The notes under the pieces: generated by a model
Told to the model about the DNA's origin: nothing
Databases searched by the model: none
What the model saw: the letters and a program-made list of their open reading frames with translations, nothing else
NCBI GenBank assembly: GCA_020444075.1
Contig: JAHLLR010000053.1
Coordinates: 1 to 35,628 of the forward strand
Source: Deltaproteobacteria bacterium
GTDB lineage: Bacteria > Desulfobacterota > Desulfobacteria > Desulfobacterales > Desulfosarcinaceae
Length of the DNA stretch: 35,628 nucleotides
Direction of reading: 5' to 3'
Program-made: the position numbers and the translations under genes
Shown: positions 25,250 to 32,739 of the stretch, piece after piece
Numbering within the stretch: the first letter of the stretch is position 1
How the letters are laid out: each line of letters opens with the position of its first letter

Positions 25250-25269
25250 AGGTAGTCTGCATAGATGCA
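25233..25269. promoter_or_regulatory. Paired TGCAT/ATGCA inverted repeats at the activator promoter
   Basis: TTGCATTATGCAA (25233-25245) is a palindrome around one central base. Thirteen bases later comes TGCATAGATGCA (25258-25269), a similar palindrome with a 2-bp centre. The first type recurs as TGCATTATGCA at 26673-26683 beyond the activator gene. They are the best candidates for binding sites of the Fis-type HTH of the adjacent activator. Confidence 0.6.
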
Positions 25270-25307
25270 TGTTGCACGATTTGATTCAACCCAGAAGGGT
25301 TGACCGA

Positions 25308-26669
25308 ATGGCTTGTTCAAGGAAACGAGACGATCAGGACGTTATTCTCGATTCGATCAACGAGGGTGTATTTACCATTGATCTGGATTGGCGCATCACC
25401 TCGTTTAACCGGGCCGCAGAGCGGACCACGGGTGTCAGCCGCAACAATGCCCTTCACCAAACCTGCCAAGAAGTCTTCCAGGCAAACATCTGTAAAAAAA
25501 ACTGTGCCCTGAAACAAACCTTTGAAACCGGTCAACCCGTCGTTAATGCCAATGCATTTATCATTAACCATCAAGGACAACGGGTACCTATCCGTATTTC
25601 AACGGCCATCTTAAAAAATGACGCCGGAGATATCATCGGTGGAGTGGAAACCTTTCAGGATCTCAGTCAGATCGAACAACTGCGGAAACAACTGCACAGC
25701 AGATATACGTTTGAGGATATTATCGGCCGTGGCCCGGAAATGAGGCGATTGTTCGACCTGCTTCCGTTGATATCCAAAAGCAGCAGCAACGTGCTGATTG
25801 AAGGCGCCAGCGGTACCGGGAAAGAGCTTTTTGCCCGGGCCATTCATGATTTGTCTCCCCGGAAGAATCATCGGTTCGTTCCGGTTAATTGCGCCGCACT
25901 GCCGGACACGCTGCTTGAAAGCGAATTGTTCGGCCACAAGGCCGGAGCCTTTACAGATGCCAGAAAAGACAAAGCGGGCCGCTTTTCCCTTGCCCATAAA
26001 GGCACCCTTCTCCTCGATGAAATCGGCGACATCTCACCGGCGATGCAAGTCCGTTTGCTGCGGGTGCTGGAGGACAACCTTATCGAACCGTTGGGCGGTG
26101 AACACCCCATCCCTGTCGATGTCCGCGTGTTGGCGGCGACAAACAGGAACCTTTCCGATCTGGTCCAGTGCGGAAGTTTTCGTAATGATTTGTATTATCG
26201 TATTCGGGTAATTCACCTGAAACTGCCGGCCTTGCGTGACCGCCGAGAAGATATTCCCCTGCTGGTTCAGCACCTCCTGGACAAATTCAACCGACTGCAG
26301 GGAAAGGATATCACCGGTGTTTCCGAAGAAGTGATGGCGCGGCTGATGGACCATGATTATCCAGGAAATGTCCGTGAATTGGAAAATATTATGGAGCAGG
26401 CATTTGTGCTCTGCAGGGGTATTACCATCGAGTTGCGTCATCTTCCTCCTGAATTGCGCCTCGCCACGGCGGGAGGCACCCCTTCGCTGAATCACTTGAG
26501 CCTCAAGGCGATGGAGAAATTTATGATTACGGAGGTCCTGTTGCGACATCAGGGCAATCGGAATCAAGCTGCGCAGGATCTCGGCATCAATCCCAGCACC
26601 CTCTACCGAAAGATCAAGGCCTATCGCATCCATGTCCCTGAAACGGATGGCCGCGGACGAAAAAAATAA
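25308..26669 (+). CDS. Sigma-54-dependent transcriptional activator with PAS sensor domain
   Basis: ATG at 25308 is chosen (AAGGG 8 bp upstream); in-frame earlier codons start inside the promoter. The 453-residue protein has a PAS domain (about 10-120, SINEGVFTIDLDWRITSFN) with Cys53, Cys62 and Cys66 (CQEVF, NICKKNC), an AAA+ domain (about 135-365), and a Fis-type HTH near the C-terminus (GNRNQAAQDLGINPSTLYRKI). Walker A is GASGTGKE (166-173), Walker B is GTLLLDEIGD (232-241). The sigma-54 contact loop reads GAFTDA (213-218) instead of GAFTGA. No receiver domain is present, so the signal probably enters through the PAS/Cys module, perhaps redox or a cofactor. Probable targets are the two sigma-54 promoters on either side. 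Confidence 0.93.
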   Translation: MACSRKRDDQDVILDSINEGVFTIDLDWRITSFNRAAERTTGVSRNNALHQTCQEVFQANICKKNCALKQTFETGQPVVNANAFIINHQGQRVPIRISTAILKNDAGDIIGGVETFQDLSQIEQLRKQLHSRYTFEDIIGRGPEMRRLFDLLPLISKSSSNVLIEGASGTGKELFARAIHDLSPRKNHRFVPVNCAALPDTLLESELFGHKAGAFTDARKDKAGRFSLAHKGTLLLDEIGDISPAMQVRLLRVLEDNLIEPLGGEHPIPVDVRVLAATNRNLSDLVQCGSFRNDLYYRIRVIHLKLPALRDRREDIPLLVQHLLDKFNRLQGKDITGVSEEVMARLMDHDYPGNVRELENIMEQAFVLCRGITIELRHLPPELRLATAGGTPSLNHLSLKAMEKFMITEVLLRHQGNRNQAAQDLGINPSTLYRKIKAYRIHVPETDGRGRKK

Positions 26670-26672
26670 TCG

Positions 26673-26691
26673 TGCATTATGCAATCATGCA
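26673..26691. promoter_or_regulatory. Likely activator-binding site (UAS) for the downstream sigma-54 promoter
   Basis: TGCATTATGCA (26673-26683) repeats the palindrome in the activator's own promoter and is followed by the half-site ATGCA (26687-26691). It ends about 120 bp upstream of the sigma-54 promoter at 26813, a normal distance for enhancer sites of sigma-54 activators. Confidence 0.6.
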
Positions 26692-26812
26692 AAAACCACT
26701 GATTATGTCATCCGACCGTTTCCCCCCTCAATACTTCATTAACACATTGTAATTATATAATTTACCGGCTCTACCGGTTCCGGTGGCAAACCCATGAATT
26801 GCTGTTGGAATA

Positions 26813-26828
26813 TGGCACACTCGTTGCT
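26813..26828 (+). promoter_or_regulatory. Sigma-54 promoter upstream of the small winged-helix gene
   Basis: TGGCACACTCGTTGCT matches TGGCACG-N4-TTGCW at every position but one, with correct GG-to-GC spacing. Transcription would begin about 12 bp downstream, near 26840, leaving a leader of some 90 bp before the ATG at 26929. A candidate activator site lies upstream at 26673-26691. Confidence 0.78.
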
Positions 26829-26928
26829 CAGTTCGGTTGGTGAGCTGTTGGCATATGAAATCGCACTTCCCGCAGAGCTGATGCCGGTGCTGATTGATTT
26901 ATTCATCCCCACAGGGAGGTTCAATCCA

Positions 26929-27147
26929 ATGGAAACAAGAAAAAGTCATGTAAATCGGGAAACAAAGGATGTCATCTTGTCGATGGTAAAAGACCGTCCA
27001 TGCACGATTCGACAAATTACCAACGCCTTCAGCAATAAGAGCTATGAAGTCGTTAAGCTCCTTTCCGATATGGTGCGCAAGGGTCAAGTAATGGTCAAGT
27101 CCACCAACGAGGGACTCTTTGTCATCAGCGGCAATCCGAATCTCTAA
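26929..27147 (+). CDS. Small winged-helix DNA-binding protein
   Basis: The ATG at 26929 (GGGAGG 9 bp upstream) gives 72 residues. A longer frame opening at 26794 would begin before the transcription start predicted from the sigma-54 promoter and is rejected. The protein reads as one winged helix: ETKDVILSMVKDRPCTIRQITNAFSNKSYEVVKLLSDMVRKGQVMVKSTNEGLFVI, with helix-turn-helix about residues 24-50 and a beta wing at the end. I do not recognise a named family. It could be a small regulator working with the sigma-54 circuit. The convergent HAD gene ends 62 bp beyond; the gap holds a 14-bp AT-rich palindrome at 27184-27197. Confidence 0.7.
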   Translation: METRKSHVNRETKDVILSMVKDRPCTIRQITNAFSNKSYEVVKLLSDMVRKGQVMVKSTNEGLFVISGNPNL

Positions 27148-27209
27148 AATTGGGAACGGGATGGATTACTGAAAAAACCGGCCAAAAGAATTCTTTTCCG
27201 ATCCCGCGG

Positions 27210-27887
27210 TTATCGAAGTTCCAGCAGCGGCAGGATTTCCAACGGATGGTTCACCAGCATCCGGCAGCCGTTTTCCCGGAGTTCTTCAGGGCCTCTGAAC
27301 CCCCAGGCAACGCCTACGGCATACATGCCGGCGGTCGCAGCCGTTTGCATATCCACGGCGCTGTCCCCCACAAAAAGAAATTTTTCCGGCGCCAGGCCGA
27401 TCTGACGGGCGATGTCCAGAGCCGACGCCGGATCCGGCTTGACCGGAAAATGGTCGTTCTGCCCCATGACCACCTTAAAATCCCAATTGCCGAAATAGGC
27501 GTTCACATACCGGACGGTAAAGTCGTGAGGTTTGTTGGATAGCACCGCCAGCGGCAGATCTTTTTCTTTCAGGCAGTCCAATAGGTCCGGGATGCCGTCG
27601 TATGGCCGGGTCTTGCGGTTCCAGTTCTCCCAGTATATTTCCCTTGCCCGGCGGACACAGGCGGTGACCAGTTTCTCGGAACGGCCCTCGATGGGCAGCG
27701 CCCGGGTGACCAGCATCCGGATGCCGTTGCCGATAAAACGCCGGTATTCATCCGTGGAGTGACCGGGAAAGCCGTATTCCGCCAGCATCAGGTTTACCGA
27801 ATCCCCGATATCCGCCAGCGTGTCCAGCAAGGTGCCGTCCAGATCAAAGATTATGGCCTGAAAGCCGATTGTGCGGCGATTGTTCAT
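27210..27887 (-). CDS. HAD-superfamily phosphatase, phosphoglycolate phosphatase-like
   Basis: I chose the ATG at 27887 (MNNRRTIGFQAIIFDLDGTLLDT). A Shine-Dalgarno AAGGAGA lies about 10-12 bp upstream, whereas the open frame that extends to 27992 lacks one. The 225-residue protein has the four HAD motifs: nucleophile Asp in FDLDGTLLDT, Thr/Ser in LSNKP, Lys in VKPDP and acidic residues in FVGDSAVDM. A helical cap (about 20-85) places it with Gph-type enzymes that hydrolyse phosphoglycolate or similar sugar phosphates. Substrate is not certain. It follows the YciH-like gene by about 100 bp. Confidence 0.88.
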   Translation of the reverse strand: MNNRRTIGFQAIIFDLDGTLLDTLADIGDSVNLMLAEYGFPGHSTDEYRRFIGNGIRMLVTRALPIEGRSEKLVTACVRRAREIYWENWNRKTRPYDGIPDLLDCLKEKDLPLAVLSNKPHDFTVRYVNAYFGNWDFKVVMGQNDHFPVKPDPASALDIARQIGLAPEKFLFVGDSAVDMQTAATAGMYAVGVAWGFRGPEELRENGCRMLVNHPLEILPLLELR

Positions 27888-27988
27888 GATTACGCTGTTC
27901 TCCTTCAAACCGGAAATTCTAAATTCCATTGAAATGAATTGACCATCCCCTTTACAAAGCAAGCGAGATATCGGCGCTGCGCCGGTCT

Positions 27989-28354
27989 TCATCCCCCCGA
28001 CCGCCGGACCACATATCCCATACCTTTTAGTTCGGCCATCAATACATCCCGATGATCCCCCTGAATTTCAATGGTGCCGGCCTTGACCGTGCCGCCGCTG
28101 CCGCATTTCTGCTTGAGGGTTTTGGCCACCTGCTTCAGTTCGCCGTCATCCAGGGGAATGCCGGTAACCATGGTTACCCCTTTGCCTTTGCGGCCTTTGG
28201 TGGATCGCCCGACTCTGACGATGCCATCCCCTGCATCCGGTACTGATGACTTCCGGCAGGTGCAGCGGTGCAGATTCTTTTTACAGTCCGGGCAGGTTCG
28301 GCCGTGTTCGGTGGAGTATACCAGCCGGGAATTTTTGTTTTCGATTGGAGACAT
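27989..28354 (-). CDS. yciH: SUI1/eIF1-family translation factor, YciH-like
   Basis: The 121-residue protein has an N-terminal four-Cys ribbon (CPDCKKNLHRCTC, about residues 21-33) and a SUI1 domain (about 50-120) including KGRKGKGVTMVTGIPL, KQKCGSGGTVKAGTIEIQGDH and the C-terminal KGMGYVVRRSGG. This matches bacterial YciH, an eIF1 homologue linked to initiation fidelity and stress translation. ATG at 28354 overlies a purine-rich AAAAGGACGGAAATG context. The ArfB-like gene ends 32 bp upstream, so both translation-related genes are probably cotranscribed. Confidence 0.92.
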   Translation of the reverse strand: MSPIENKNSRLVYSTEHGRTCPDCKKNLHRCTCRKSSVPDAGDGIVRVGRSTKGRKGKGVTMVTGIPLDDGELKQVAKTLKQKCGSGGTVKAGTIEIQGDHRDVLMAELKGMGYVVRRSGG

Positions 28355-28386
28355 TTCCGTCCTTTTCGCGAGAGTAAAAATAGGGT

Positions 28387-28800
28387 TTAGAAAGGAACCT
28401 TCTGCCTTAAGGTCTTCTGCTTTCCCCGCCTTGTCTTGCCGTCCATGCGCCGCCGCGCAGAGCCACGGGTGGGGCGGGTGAGTTTTCGTTTTTTGACCGG
28501 CACCAGGCTGCTGCGGATCAGGTGCGCCAGACGCATCAGCGCCGCGTCCCGATTCTTTTCCAGGGTTCTATGTTCCTGGGCCTTGATCACGACAACGCCG
28601 CTTTTGGTAATGCGCTGGTCCCGACATCGCAACACCTGCGCTTTTACGGATTCCGGCAAAGACGACGCAGCGATGTCGAAACGCAGATGCACCGCCGATG
28701 CCACCTTGTTCACATTCTGCCCGCCGGCTCCCTGGGCGCGAATGGCTGTCATTTCAATCTCGTCGTCCGGTATGGACAATTGGTTGGATATGGATAGCAT
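28387..28800 (-). CDS. arfB: Peptide chain release factor-like ribosome rescue protein, ArfB/YaeJ type
   Basis: Starting at the ATG at 28800 gives 137 residues, matching the about 140 of ArfB. The catalytic GGQ is at 26-28 in AIRAQGAGGQNVNK, and a long basic tail (KKRKLTRPTRGSARRR and beyond) is where ArfB enters the empty mRNA channel of stalled ribosomes. It hydrolyses peptidyl-tRNA on non-stop complexes. There is no decoding domain, which separates it from RF1/RF2. The open frame continues upstream into the repeat at 28843-29070, but that part has no release-factor similarity, so the shorter start is preferred. Its Shine-Dalgarno is weak (ATGGAAA). Confidence 0.92.
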   Translation of the reverse strand: MLSISNQLSIPDDEIEMTAIRAQGAGGQNVNKVASAVHLRFDIAASSLPESVKAQVLRCRDQRITKSGVVVIKAQEHRTLEKNRDAALMRLAHLIRSSLVPVKKRKLTRPTRGSARRRMDGKTRRGKQKTLRQKVPF

Positions 28801-28842
28801 TTTCCATGAACCGTTGGCGTTTAATAAGTGCCACACCAATCT

Positions 28843-29070
28843 TGATGAACTCGTAAAAAGTCGGATTTCCAAAGGCTTCGTAAAAGGTCCGAGATCAAGG
28901 CTTGCGGGCCGCGATAGCGAGCAAAAGCGAGCGAACAGCAAATCGATCATCATCATTACGGCGAAAATTTATGTTCCATCCCGAGGAATGCGGCGTACTG
29001 GTCGTACGCCGCAGTGACGAGGGATGAAGCGTAACGCAGGTATCGGATATTTTACGAAGCCGTCGATCTT
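28843..29070. repeat. Palindromic intergenic element with inverted ends (type A)
   Basis: The inner left end (28874-28893, GGCTTCGTAAAAGGTCCGAG) matches the reverse complement of 29042-29061 at 17 of 20 bases. A related TCGTAAAA-containing stretch lies at 28851-28866. A perfect 9-bp hairpin (28990-28998 with 29004-29012) sits near the middle and is flanked by CATCCC and GGGATG. No coding sequence is seen. It fills most of the 500-bp gap between the ArfB-like gene and the liv operon. The layout is that of a small non-autonomous element or large REP-type repeat; its copy number elsewhere is unknown. Confidence 0.6.
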
Positions 29071-29152
29071 GTTGCGGACCATATCAGAGAGCTTTCCCGG
29101 TTGGCAAGGTCGGCAACCCATGGAACTGAAGGATTGAACCGCGATAGCGAGC
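28909..29152. repeat. 14-bp direct repeat around and beyond element A
   Basis: CCGCGATAGCGAGC occurs at 28909-28922 and again at 29139-29152. The first copy lies inside element A, the second between it and the liv promoter region, followed by a short CGCCG/CGGCG hairpin at about 29159-29175. It may mark a second, decayed repeat unit. Confidence 0.5.
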
Positions 29153-29194
29153 GCATTCGCCGTCGCTTGCGGCGGGGAGGGTTCAAAAAAGCGC

Positions 29195-29221
29195 TTGCAT
29201 ATTTGACGACGTTTCTATAAA
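29195..29221 (+). promoter_or_regulatory. Candidate promoter of the liv operon
   Basis: TTGCAT (29195-29200) and TATAAA (29216-29221) lie 15 bp apart, about 80 bp upstream of the binding-protein ATG. The spacing is shorter than usual, so this is only the best candidate in the region. Confidence 0.35.
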
Positions 29222-29302
29222 TAGTAACGCCGAATGCTGAAACAACACCCGCGAATATGCATGGGAGTCAACCACAACCGAGATGGAAGTGAAGGGAGAG
29301 AC

Positions 29303-30472
29303 ATGAAACGATTGCTGATTGTTGGAATGATGATAGCGGCCTTGCTGGCGGGTCCGGCCCAGGCCGTCGAACCGGTTAAAATCGGCATGATTACCACACT
29401 CTCCACCAAGGCCGGCTACCTCGGCGAGGAGATCCGGGACGGGTTCCAGCTGGCCATCGACCAGGAGGGCGGCAAGCTCGGCGGCGTGCCGGTGAAATTG
29501 CTCGTGGATGACGATGGCCGTAAACCGGAAAAAGCCAAACAGATCGCGGAGCGCTACATCAAGCGTGACGGGGTGAAAATCATGACCGGCATCGTGTTTT
29601 CCAACGTGGCCATCGCCGTGGTTCCCAAGGTGGTGCAGCAGGAGGTAATCTATGTGAGCGCCAACGCCGGGCCATCGCTTCTGGCCGGTAAAGGCTGCCA
29701 TAAGAACTATTTCAATGTAGCCTACCAGAACGACAACCTCGATGAAGTCGTAGGCAAATACGTCACGGACGCCGGGTTTAAAAACGTCTACCTGCTGGCA
29801 CCCAATTATCCGGCCGGCAAGGATCACCTGGGCGGATTCAAGCGCTATTACACGGGGGCCATTGCCGGCGAGGTCTACACCAAGCTGGGTCAGTCGGACT
29901 ACGCCGCCGAGATCGCCGCCCTGCGCGCCGCCAAACCGGACGCCGTGTTCTTTTTCCTTCCCGGAGGCATGGGCATCAATTTCCTCAAACAATACGCCCA
30001 GGCAGGCCTGAATCAGACCACACCCGTTTTCGGGCCGGCATTCTCTTTTGACGAACGCCTCCTGCAGGCCGTCAAGGACGCGGCCATCGGTGTGAAAAAC
30101 GGTTCGCAGTGGTCCCACGATCTGGACAATCCGGCCAACCGGCAGTTTGTCGCTGCCTTTAAAACCGCCTTCGGCCGCACCCCTACCCTTTACGCCAGCC
30201 AGGGCTACGATGCCGCAAGGCTGCTGGGCAGCGCCCTCAAACAGGTGGGAGGCGATGTTTCGAACCTGGATGCCTTGCGCGCCGCCATCCGCAAGGCGGA
30301 TTTTGCGACCGTAAGGGGAAAATTCTCATTTTCCGCCAATCAGCACCCGGTCCAGGACATCTATATCCGTGAGGTGGTCAAGGACGCCGACGGCAACTAT
30401 ACAAACAAAACCCTCAAGGCGGTCTTTACCGACCACAGCAATGTGTATGTCGAGCATTGCAAAATGGACTGA
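29303..30472 (+). CDS. livK: Branched-chain amino acid-type ABC transporter substrate-binding protein
   Basis: The ATG at 29303 (GAAGGGAGAG 5 bp upstream) gives 389 residues with a Sec signal peptide (MKRLLIVGMMIAALLAGPAQA, cut before VEP). The mature protein has the LivJ/LivK type I periplasmic fold: VKIGMITTLSTKAGYLG, GFQLAIDQEGGKLGG, LLVDDDGRKPEKAKQIAERYI and YASQGYDAARLL. This family binds branched-chain amino acids but in many anaerobes also aromatic acids or short-chain acids and amides, so the ligand is open. It begins the liv gene set and is separated from the first permease by a 257-bp gap holding repeat B. Confidence 0.9.
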   Translation: MKRLLIVGMMIAALLAGPAQAVEPVKIGMITTLSTKAGYLGEEIRDGFQLAIDQEGGKLGGVPVKLLVDDDGRKPEKAKQIAERYIKRDGVKIMTGIVFSNVAIAVVPKVVQQEVIYVSANAGPSLLAGKGCHKNYFNVAYQNDNLDEVVGKYVTDAGFKNVYLLAPNYPAGKDHLGGFKRYYTGAIAGEVYTKLGQSDYAAEIAALRAAKPDAVFFFLPGGMGINFLKQYAQAGLNQTTPVFGPAFSFDERLLQAVKDAAIGVKNGSQWSHDLDNPANRQFVAAFKTAFGRTPTLYASQGYDAARLLGSALKQVGGDVSNLDALRAAIRKADFATVRGKFSFSANQHPVQDIYIREVVKDADGNYTNKTLKAVFTDHSNVYVEHCKMD

Positions 30473-30615
30473 TGGTTCATCCAGAAACGGCATCTTGCGG
30501 TTCAGGCCAGCGTTCTCACGATATGGAAATCCTCGACGTAGCGCTGCTACGCCTCCGGTTTCAATATCGTTGCGGCCTTGGCCTGAACCGCAATCTACCA
30601 TTTCTGGATAAACCA
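30473..30615. repeat. Hairpin-forming intergenic repeat, type B, copy 1
   Basis: The arms 30473-30509 and 30579-30615 are inverted repeats matching at 32 of 37 positions. Between them lies a core with a small CGTAGC/GCTACG hairpin at about 30536-30550. The element starts right after the livK stop codon. A second copy is at 33489-33635. Three of the five arm mismatches would be G-U pairs in RNA from the minus strand. Confidence 0.82.
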
Positions 30616-30691
30616 TCGAAAAGATAGGATCCTGAAACAGCCTCTGCCGGTCGCGCTTTAAAAGGGAATGAGCAGAGCGACTTCATTTAAA

Positions 30692-30719
30692 TTCTGACTT
30701 CTGGATTCTGGCCCCTGGA
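30692..30719 (+). repeat. Degenerate 7-bp tandem repeat
   Basis: Four adjacent heptamers read ATTCTGA, CTTCTGG, ATTCTGG and CCCCTGG, just before the livH-type gene. They share an NTTCTGR pattern. No function is evident. Confidence 0.45.
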
Positions 30720-30729
30720 TGCTTGGTCC

Positions 30730-31695
30730 ATGATCCGCAGATACAGAATGTCCAGTATTCAATTCAACTGGTACAACCCCATGCTCCTGTTCATCGAACA
30801 ACTCCTCAACGGACTCCAACTCGGCATCACCCTGTTTCTGCTGTCCGCCGGTCTGACGCTGGTTTTCGGCATCATGCAGGTCATCAATCTGGCCCACGGA
30901 TCCTTTTACATGATCGGTGCCTATGTCGGTGCCACGGTGACCGCCCGGACCGGATCCTTCATTTTGGGCATTCTGGCCGCACTGCCGGCGGCCGCCCTGG
31001 CCGGTATGATCGTGGAAGTTCTGGTACTTCGGCGTCTTTACCAAAAAGACCACCTGGATCAGGTGCTGGCCACTTTCGGCATGATCATGTTTTTCAATGA
31101 ACTCACCCGCATCATATGGGGCCGTCAGCCCCTGTTCATGGATGTGCCGCCCTGGCTGACCGGCAGCATCGAACTCATTCCCGGCGTCCCCTACCCCAGC
31201 TACCGCATCGCCGTCATCGCTGCAGGCATCCTGGTGGGAGGGTTTCTCTACCTGCTGTTTACCCGCACGCGCATCGGCATGCAGATTCGGGCCGGGGCCA
31301 GCAACCGCGAAATGGCCGGCGCTCTGGGGGTGAACATTCGACTCCTCTACACCCTGGTATTCGGTCTGGGAACGCTGCTCGCGGGGTTGGCCGGTGTGAT
31401 GGCCGGCCCCATCCTGGCGGTGGAGGCCGGCATGGGAGAGAGTATTCTGATTCTTACGTTCGTGGTGATCGTCATCGGCGGAATCGGCTCCATTCGCGGC
31501 GCCCTGGCGGGAGCGCTGCTCGTGGGCCTGGTGGACACGCTCGGCCGGGCCTTTCTGCCGATAGTGCTGCGGCTGTTTCTTTCGGCGGCCTATGCGGATG
31601 GCATCGCGGCCTCAATGGCTTCCATGTCGGTTTATATTCTCATGGCCACCATCCTTGTGTGCCGCCCGCGGGGTCTGCTGCCGGCTCATGGATAA
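30730..31695 (+). CDS. livH: Branched-chain amino acid-type ABC permease, LivH
   Basis: The product of up to 321 residues has about eight hydrophobic segments and LivH motifs: QLLNGLQLGITLFLLSAGLTLVFGIMQVINLAHGSFYMIGAY near the N-terminus (read as separate segments), and GAAD-like ATPase contact region RAGASNREMAGALGVN around residue 188. The start is uncertain: ATGs at 30730, 30748 and 30781 are in frame and none has a strong ribosome binding site. The last would give about the usual LivH length (304 residues). It pairs with LivM, whose gene starts 54 bp downstream. Confidence 0.9.
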   Translation: MIRRYRMSSIQFNWYNPMLLFIEQLLNGLQLGITLFLLSAGLTLVFGIMQVINLAHGSFYMIGAYVGATVTARTGSFILGILAALPAAALAGMIVEVLVLRRLYQKDHLDQVLATFGMIMFFNELTRIIWGRQPLFMDVPPWLTGSIELIPGVPYPSYRIAVIAAGILVGGFLYLLFTRTRIGMQIRAGASNREMAGALGVNIRLLYTLVFGLGTLLAGLAGVMAGPILAVEAGMGESILILTFVVIVIGGIGSIRGALAGALLVGLVDTLGRAFLPIVLRLFLSAAYADGIAASMASMSVYILMATILVCRPRGLLPAHG

Positions 31696-31749
31696 ATTGA
31701 ATACCTTCATGAATTCACAGATAAAACTGATTGCTGCCGGATTGTTAAA

Positions 31750-32739
31750 ATGGTCTTGAACCGCCAGACCCTTGCTATCGCCACGGGTGCTGTTTTTTTT
31801 CTGGTCCTGCCCGGATTGGCCGGGTTGGCCGAGGAACCTTACCTGGTCACGCTTTTCAGCCGCATCCTGATTTATGCCCTGGCCGCCGTCAGCCTCGATC
31901 TGATGCTGGGTTTCGGGGGTATGGTCAGCCTGGGGCATGCCGCCTTCTTCGGCATCGGCGCCTATGCAGTCTGCATCTTCTCTTTTCATGGCTTTGAGGG
32001 AACACCGATTCTGTCATGGCCCTTTCAGCTTGACGGCAACCAGAGCGGGCTGGTGCTCTGGCCGGCCGCCGTCTTGTTGTCCGGTGCGGCCGCTGCGGTG
32101 ATCGGTGCTCTCAGCCTGCGCACCACCGGCATGCATTTTATCATGATAACCCTGGCTTTCGCCCAGATGCTCTACTACTTCTTCGTCTCCCTGGAGGCTT
32201 ATGGCGGCGACGACGGCATCAGTCTCTTTTCCCGCAACACGCTTCCAGGCATTGATCTGGGAAACGATATCCAGTTCTACTATCTTTGCCTGGCCACGCT
32301 GGCCGTTTTCCTCTTCTTCTTTAACCGGCTGATTCACTCCCGCTTCGGCATGGTGATCCGGGGCAGTAAAGAGAATGAACGGCGCATGAAATCCCTCGGT
32401 TTTCCGACCTTCCGCTATCGGCTGGCCTGCTTTATCATCGCCGGCGCCGGTGCGGGTCTGGCCGGCGCATTGATCGCCAACCAGACCGAATACGTCAGTC
32501 CCGGGCTGATGCACTGGACCCGTTCGGGTGAGATTCTGGTCATGGTGCTGCTCGGAGGCATGGGAACGCTTTTCGGCCCGGTGCTGGGCGCCGCAACGCT
32601 GCTGCTGCTGGAAGAATTGTTGTCGATTTACACAGAGCACTGGATGATCTTCTTAGGCCCGTTTCTGGTCCTGGTGGTGCTGTTTGCCAGGCGGGGACTC
32701 TACGGGATGATCGCAGGGAGCAGCGGAGACCATGATTGA
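31750..32739 (+). CDS. livM: Branched-chain amino acid-type ABC permease, LivM
   Basis: The 329-residue protein has the LivM core LDLMLGFGGMVSLGHAAFFGIGAY around residues 56-79 in a run of about ten hydrophobic segments. RGSKENERRMKSLGFPTFRYRL, the cytoplasmic loop that docks the ATPase, lies near residue 205, followed by GAGAGLAGAL and LGGMGTLFGPVLGA. It overlaps the LivG gene by 8 bp. Shine-Dalgarno upstream of the ATG is poor, so translation may depend partly on coupling. Confidence 0.92.
   Translation: MVLNRQTLAIATGAVFFLVLPGLAGLAEEPYLVTLFSRILIYALAAVSLDLMLGFGGMVSLGHAAFFGIGAYAVCIFSFHGFEGTPILSWPFQLDGNQSGLVLWPAAVLLSGAAAAVIGALSLRTTGMHFIMITLAFAQMLYYFFVSLEAYGGDDGISLFSRNTLPGIDLGNDIQFYYLCLATLAVFLFFFNRLIHSRFGMVIRGSKENERRMKSLGFPTFRYRLACFIIAGAGAGLAGALIANQTEYVSPGLMHWTRSGEILVMVLLGGMGTLFGPVLGAATLLLLEELLSIYTEHWMIFLGPFLVLVVLFARRGLYGMIAGSSGDHD

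Noticed and set aside
26783-26802. TGGC...TTGC pair resembling a sigma-54 promoter near 26783
   Set aside because: GG and GC are 4 bp too far apart; the match at 26813-26828 has the right spacing.
26794-26928. N-terminal extension of the winged-helix gene
   Set aside because: It begins before the predicted transcription start, lacks a ribosome binding site and has no similarity to the domain.
27184-27197. 14-bp palindrome AAAAGAATTCTTTT between convergent genes as terminator
   Set aside because: The stem is AT-rich with no loop room, so it would be unstable as RNA.
29183-30118. 311-codon minus-strand frame opposite the livK gene
   Set aside because: No domain, and livK has a signal peptide, ribosome site and family motifs.
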